Shown: piece by piece, positions 58,688 through 64,000 of the stretch
How the letters are laid out: the number at the start of each line of letters is the position of its first letter
Position numbering within the stretch: position 1 is the stretch's first letter
Origin: Terfezia claveryi
Taxonomy: Eukaryota; Ascomycota; Pezizomycetes; Pezizales; Pezizaceae
DNA: 64,000 nt
Direction of reading: 5' to 3'
Assembly: GCA_015179025.1 (NCBI GenBank)
Contig: WHUX01000030.1
Location: 310,001-374,000, forward strand
Made by a program: the position numbers and the translations under genes
The notes under the pieces: model-generated
What the model was told of the DNA's origin: nothing
Database searches by the model: none
What the model saw: the letters and a program-made list of their open reading frames with translations, nothing else

Positions 58688-60841
58688 TCATGGCGCTTTC
58701 TCGGCCCACCCACAAGCCCATCTCCTCCCCTCATCCTCCCCACAGTCTCTCAACTGTTCCGCCTCAACTCCCCCATCATCATCCCTCCAACACCTCGCCT
58801 GGTAATCGTCGCTAATAGTCACCAAGTCACCATTCATACTCCAGGCCACGTCCGTGACCTCCTTCTCATGTCCTCTCACCAATCCTACCCCTTTCCCTAC
58901 CTTTAAATGCTGCGCGACTGGTAAAACACCTCTCCTAGATGGTGTAGCGGGAGAAGAAAGAGCAGGCACTGAATCTTCTGGGTGCCTCATGCCATGCCGG
59001 TACGAGTTCTCGTCAAGGTAACGTTCGTCCGTAGGGAAGAGTACTGCAAGGCCATCACTACTTCCCGTAGCGAGAAGGCGGCCATCACGACTGACACTTG
59101 ATTTGACATAGAATGTGCTAGCGTGAAGCCGTGGGTGCGAGTAAGCGTGGATGGGGCCGTGTGCAATATTAGTAGTAGAGTAGGCGTACACAACGGAATC
59201 TCTGCACATTGCGTACATGCGTGCACCATCGGGAGAAAGGGACAGGCAGTTGAGTCCAAAAGGGCGGTGCTTTGGCGGCTGATGATGTGGCGGCGTGGCC
59301 GTGAATTCAACAGCAGCGGGAACTTTACGTTTTGTCTGGATGGAGCGAATGTCCCAGATTTTGATGCATCTGCAACGTGTAGATATTAGCAAACTGTTAA
59401 AAAGAAATGTTCGCGTTTGTTTCTACGGTGTTTCAATTAGAAGTTAAGGGTAACAGGCTAAAACATACGAATTGGCCTCGGACGCCGTGGCGATGGAATT
59501 ATCTCTGTTTATCAACCATACCACAGCTGTCACACTGACATCGGTTCTAGGTGTTATCCCCTTCTTCAGCATGGTATCTGCATGTGCCTGTAGAATGCTA
59601 TTCACAGGTTTATGCTCCGTGACACCTTTTCCTAAACTAGATACTGATCCAACGCATCTCAAGTCCCAAATATGGATGTTGCCATCCCGCGAGCAAGTCG
59701 TCAGAATAGATGGGTTCCGTGGGTTGAAAGCGACTTGTTTGACACTACTGCGGTGACCCATGAGGACATCTGTAAGTTGCTGTGATATAACATCAAATAC
59801 TCGTGCTGTTTGGTCACCGGAAGCAGTAGCCTGTAGAATTTACGTGCATGAGCAATAAGAGCGATTCCATCAAGTATTTATTGTTGAAGTGAATTCTTAC
59901 CAGTTTATGATCATCAGGGGACCAGGATATGTCGAAAACAGCATTGTCGTGGCACGCTATGCCAAGATATGTTGTGCTAAAGCTGGGTGTCAAATCCTTC
60001 TCAGTCTCGATCAATCGCACAAAACCAGTTTCATCACCAACTCCGACGAGTGAATTTCCTGTTACCCTCAACTGTCAATCACTTCGTTCAAACAGAAGTT
60101 GAGGAGACAACCTACGATGACAAGCCTTTGCGGTAAATGGCAAGCACGGGTGTCGGTCTTGAGAGCTTATATTGTGGATATTCTCCGGCCTTGAATGAAA
60201 GCCTTCCACCTCATACCTCCAATCTAAGAATATAGTAAGCTTTTACGCCCACAAAATTCAAACCCCATGAGAAGCTCACCGGCACAGTGATGTGGCCTTG
60301 TCGCCCTCATTCCTGTAATACTTCCAGTTCCCAACATCCTCATCAAAACCCTGTTCCTGCCTGTAGGCCTTATCCTGTTTGGCCTTTCCTTCACCGCTTG
60401 CTCCTCCTCCTTCGATTCATCAAAAATATCCCCAGCACCCTCCCCAGCCTTTGCCTTGACCTTTCCACTTCCAGGAAATAATTTCTTCCCCTTCACTGCT
60501 CCCACCCCCGATATTGGTGGGAATAAAACCTCCCTTCCCGACTCATTATTCTCGTCGGATGCCAGAAATAGTACCCTCCTCGCCTTCTTCGAAGCCCGGT
60601 TGCTAGGCGAGTCTTCTGGGCTCAAAAGGTGAACATTTTTCGCAAACGCGGCCGGCGTTGGCGTTCCAACCAAACCCGAGACATTTCTTGTCGAACTTGT
60701 ACTTGAAACCTCCCCTAGTGGTGTCCTGTGACGAGGCGTGAAAAACGCGTGAATTGCACTGCGTGTTATAGGCTTCCGAGTTGAGTCTGGTGGAGAAAGC
60801 GGAGTCTGGGGCGGTTGGTTTTCGGTGTTGTTGGAGGGCAT
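58688..60841 (-). CDS. WD40 protein, Cdt2/DTL-like substrate receptor of CRL4 ubiquitin ligase
   Basis: In eukaryotes Cdt2 delivers replication proteins bound to PCNA to the Cul4-Ddb1 ligase. Exons 60280-60841, 60112-60223, 59901-60066, 59469-59830 and 58688-59369 give 627 residues. The N-terminal 190 residues are disordered, including RSAIHAFFTPRH (27-38), which resembles a PIP box lacking its Gln. The propeller begins LPFTAKACHRR, SLVGVGDETGFVRLIETE, FDISWSPDDHKLATASGDQT, DVLMGHRSSVKQVAFNPRNP and SRDGNIHIWDLRC. It continues IATASEANSCIKIWDIRS, GLNCLSLSPDGARMYAM, LATGSSDGLAVLF and GHEKEVTDVAWS. Cdt2-specific order and insert lengths fit. The 45-nt intron 60067-60111 (GTTGTC donor) is the least certain join. 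Confidence 0.82.
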
Positions 60842-61646
60842 AGTGATGCGCGTCAAGTGAATTGAATGGTCAACAACTAGCAAGGGAGAAATTAGCAACG
60901 AAGGCTAAGGGCTTAGGAGGCGCAATGGGTATTTGAATTGTCCGCAACAAACTGAAACGCAGAAATCAAGGTAACTAACAAGTAGGTGGGGGGAAGAAGG
61001 GGAGATTGTAGCTGATGTGAAGAAGTAAAAGGCCCTCTATGAGCTAGTCTCGGATGACCTGAAAACGCGCCGACGGGCAAGGTACGCAATGCGCTGAGTA
61101 AAAGAAGGCATCCAGGTGGTACATCAAGAAAGGGTGCAGTGTTTTGTTGTTTTGTAAATAAACCCTGACTCTTGTCGAGCAACGCTCAATTACGGCGCGA
61201 GTCTCAACGCGTTTAGTGTGTTTTGTAATTATGTACCGGTACAATACCACCAATTGCATCAATTCCACGGTCGCTGAAAGAAAGAAATTTCCTGAAGCAA
61301 AACTCAAGTTGAAATCAACATTGTCGGTACCCTTGACCTGTACTTGTCACCAGCTTTCTACCGCATTTTCTCTAGACGTCTCATTTCACATATTGGTGAT
61401 CTCCCTGCTATTCAAAGATGAAACGTTCAAAGAACACGATCTAGCAAACTTCATGTATAACGTACTCAGGTAACATCCACCTGCTCAGTGCTTGAACTCT
61501 GAAATAATATAGAGCACGCCTTTGCGAGGAGACCACTCAAAAGAAAGCTAAACCAAAATATCAGGTAAAAACGATATACACAACCCACCTATCCCCCGCA
61601 TACATTCATTACCACCATGCAGACAGAAAGGTCACTTCTAGAAAAG
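60842..61646. other. Spacer between PTC1 and the CDT2-like gene
   Basis: 805 bp: CDT2-like promoter and PTC1 3' flank. No supported ORF. Confidence 0.45.
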
Positions 61647-63082
61647 CTACTTCTCAGCAGCACCTTCCACGTTTGTCTCTGATTCGGTCTTCTTCTCCGT
61701 CCGGGGTTCCCCAGACGGAGCAGGTACCTCGGATTTCGCTGTCCGTTTCGCAGCCTCGGTAGCTCTCATCTTTACATGGTCTAATCGAACAATCATACAG
61801 CTGAGATTGTCCGAGGAGAATCTCTGGAGAGCATGGTCAACAAGAATCTTACTAGCTTCTTGAGGATCATCGACATGTCTGACAAGATCAACAGCATCCT
61901 GGTCAGAGCAAACATCCCAAAGCTACAAAGTGTGTTAGTGAACTTGTACTCTTCAAGGTAGGAAAAGGGAAGACTGACCCCATCACAAGCAAGGACAATA
62001 AAATCATCGTCATCCTGTAGCACCGTCTCAGTAGTGTATGGATGTCCCGTGACCAGTTCTTTCATATAGCTATCACCCAAAGCCCTGGTTACCGCCAGTA
62101 CCCCTGTATCCCTGGTTATTACATGCCATGCATTCTGCTATCGATAACGGTGATGACCCACCATTGACGCGGTTATTTAATATCAGGCCTCCTGCATTGG
62201 ACACCCTCCTGCTTTCGTTCTCATCGCTGCCTTTGTGATCGTAACTCAGCCTCAATGCTTTTCCCCCTCTGCACAAGACTATTCTTGCATCCCCCACATT
62301 TGCGGTGTACAGTACTCTTTGACGTTCTGTCGCTGGGGGGATTGTTCAGCTGATGACCTGGCATTGTCGTTGCCTGGTAGAGTCAGAGTTCCAGTACGCG
62401 GCCTGTCCTCCCATCTCAATACTGCGCAAACTGCCGTGCATCCACTGTTTCTCATCGGTAATTTCTCCAATTGCCCATCACAGTTTGTGAATGTCACATC
62501 CAGCAACTCAGGTATTGGTGTATGCGGATTCTTTCGGATTGTTTCCTCGAGAACAAGATGTAGCTTCTTTCCACACCAATCCGCAGCATACGCCCCAGCA
62601 TGGCCGTCAAAAATAGCAAAATAGCCGTTATCTGTCTCTGTGGTAAATCCGGTAGAACTTTCATCAGAAGGGGTCGTATTATCTCTTGTGCTCGACAGGA
62701 AGTTGTATAGGAAAGAGTGAGTATCCTCCATGGTTCTTCGACATTTCTTATTGCGGTCTTCTGTCACCCCCACTCTAAAAGTACTATTCGGGCCCGGTCT
62801 CGAATCACCGGCTGAGTTATTATGGTTGGGTGTCGCGGTAGGTGTTGCCTTTGTTTCGGTCTTGGTAGATTTTGGCTGCTTGTCTTCATCTTTGTGGTTT
62901 GCACTAGCCCCAATGCTGGATCCAAACGACGACAGGGAGCTCCTAGCAGAAGCGATCAGGGAAGAAGCCTTCCCAGAACTACCACGGCTGGGTTTGGTGT
63001 CGGTAGAGCTTGACGGTGTAGCTTGCTGGGCCGAGGCCTTTTCTAGTGATGATGATGTGGATGACGAATTGTTACCGAACAT
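61647..63082 (-). CDS. PP2C-type protein phosphatase, Ptc1-like
   Basis: Mn/Mg-dependent Ser/Thr phosphatase that damps MAPK stress signalling in yeast. Exons 62358-63082, 62162-62316, 61979-62103 and 61647-61922 give 426 residues. The N-terminal 100 residues are Ser/Thr-rich and disordered. Catalytic blocks in order: [14 protein letters not shown] (metal Glu/Asp), [87 protein letters not shown] and [14 protein letters not shown]. All PP2C metal residues are present. The first intron is only 41 nt (62317-62357), but removing it gives the exact family block [13 protein letters not shown]. The C-terminal tail is Lys/Glu-rich. Confidence 0.93.
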
Positions 63083-64000
63083 CCTGGCGAGGATGCCGCC
63101 GGAGCTGGAGAGGGTTCGACGCTTGCCTGCCAGCTTTTTGTATGGGGGTTACGGAGTGTTCTGCGTGAAACCTTGTGGACTGCGCGATGTCGACGGTTCG
63201 ACCTGCTGGGAGAGTTGATGGAGTGTGTAGGTGGGAATCTTTAACGCAGGGGCGGCGGCTTACAAAGGGCTAACAAATCCACTGAGCTCCAGTGAGGCGG
63301 ACTGTTTACGGAGCTCAATCAAGCCGAGTAGTGGGGTGTCACGCGAAACCCGTCGCTGTCAATATAGTGGCCGTGGCTGCAACTTCAAGGGTAAGGTTGA
63401 AGCTGGGAATAATAATAGAGAGAATCGTATGTATTCTGGTAAGAGTCGTTGGGACGCAGGGGGGGGGGGGTGTGGCAGTTTGGGGACAAGGATTCTTTAT
63501 AAGGATGAACAAGTGAGTGGCTCTGGTTACTGTAGAGTACTTTAATAATTATACGCTTAATTGCTTCACAGTCATGCGTGGAAACCCACACAGATCTGCG
63601 ATACCACGTTTCTGACACAGACACGAGACAGGTGTGCAATCAAGCTCTAAAGCCAGGACAATTGTCAATCACATTCCAAATCCAACGCCGAGGAATATAC
63701 ATACATAGATACAAGGCATACGGCAAAGCCAGCCCACCCCACCAGCGAAGCAAGTTACCACAGGATCCTGAGATGGTAGTTTTTTGCTCCCTCCCCTCTG
63801 ATGTTTCTCATGCACGCTCGCGTGTGCTGCCGGGGATATGTTCGTTTCCGCAAGCCAGACTGCTCATGCCAGACTACTTATCGTTCCGGGCTGAAATAAC
63901 AGCTGCCCCTACTGTAGGAACCGCACTGAAACAGAACTACACGCACTGCAAACCTTCAACACAACACCTCAAGTGGATCTGTCAAAACATTAATGGAATC
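63083..64000. other. Region upstream of PTC1
   Basis: Presumed promoter, with a G10 run near 63462. Two degenerate GCCAGACT miniature-family ends at 63845-63870 (CAAGCCAGACTGCTC, TGCCAGACTACT) lack a readable duplication. No gene to the window edge. Confidence 0.4.

Noticed and set aside
62730..63218. 162-codon plus-strand ORF opposite PTC1 exon 1
   Set aside because: Antisense of the Ser-rich PTC1 N-terminus; no family resemblance.

Overview
The window reads as nuclear DNA of a filamentous ascomycete (Pezizomycotina). Its protein-coding genes are interrupted by short introns (41-99 nt) with GT..AG ends and CTAAC-type branch sites. Their products are standard fungal families: Mgm1, Csl4, Alb1, Pub1, Bud14/Tea4, Ldb19, Pex11C, Cdt2 and Ptc1. 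Gene islands alternate with transposon-rich, gene-free stretches. I cannot assign a genus.

Layout. 1-13208 is a gene island: an ER protein disulfide isomerase (partial, minus), the mitochondrial fusion GTPase MGM1 (plus), exosome subunit CSL4 (minus), a 4 kb gap, and a large ADF-H actin-binding protein (minus). 13209-33900 is accessory DNA. It is dominated by a 12.6 kb Copia LTR retrotransposon (19228-31821) that carries a Ty3/gypsy chromovirus (21343-29112), whose own 3' LTR carries a non-autonomous LTR element (21486-23057). All three insertions show 5-bp target duplications (one is 4/5), and their coding regions contain stops. A decayed amidohydrolase pseudogene follows at about 32.7 kb. 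33941-50777 is a second island: PEX11C-like (minus), ALB1 (plus), PUB1 (minus), a small coiled-coil gene with a 19-nt exon (plus), an old yellow enzyme (plus), BUD14/TEA4 (minus) and LDB19/ART1 (minus). 50778-56150 is gene-free apart from a dead PIF/Harbinger-type pair: a Myb/SANT-like pseudogene and a DDE transposase pseudogene, convergent. 56154-63082 holds a RluA-family tRNA pseudouridine synthase, a CDT2-like WD40 protein and a PTC1-like PP2C phosphatase, all minus.

Most interesting signal: a family of extremely small (about 15-33 bp) dispersed insertions. They share the end TAGTCTGGTTG(G)CAC, often end in CAGACTA, and are flanked by direct duplications of 9 bp. Six copies have perfect 9/9 duplications, one has 8/9, and three more have 7/9. 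One copy interrupts the conserved C-terminus of the dead Harbinger transposase exactly between two copies of a 9-bp target, and another is nested inside a sibling. They are far shorter than ordinary MITEs. They are either minimal mobile elements cross-mobilised by a transposase that makes 9-bp duplications (Mutator-like, for instance), or stereotyped excision footprints of such a transposon.

The island genes are housekeeping or cell-biology genes with no sign of a pathway cluster. Divergent pairs (PDI/MGM1, PEX11C/ALB1) share promoters of 0.4-0.7 kb.
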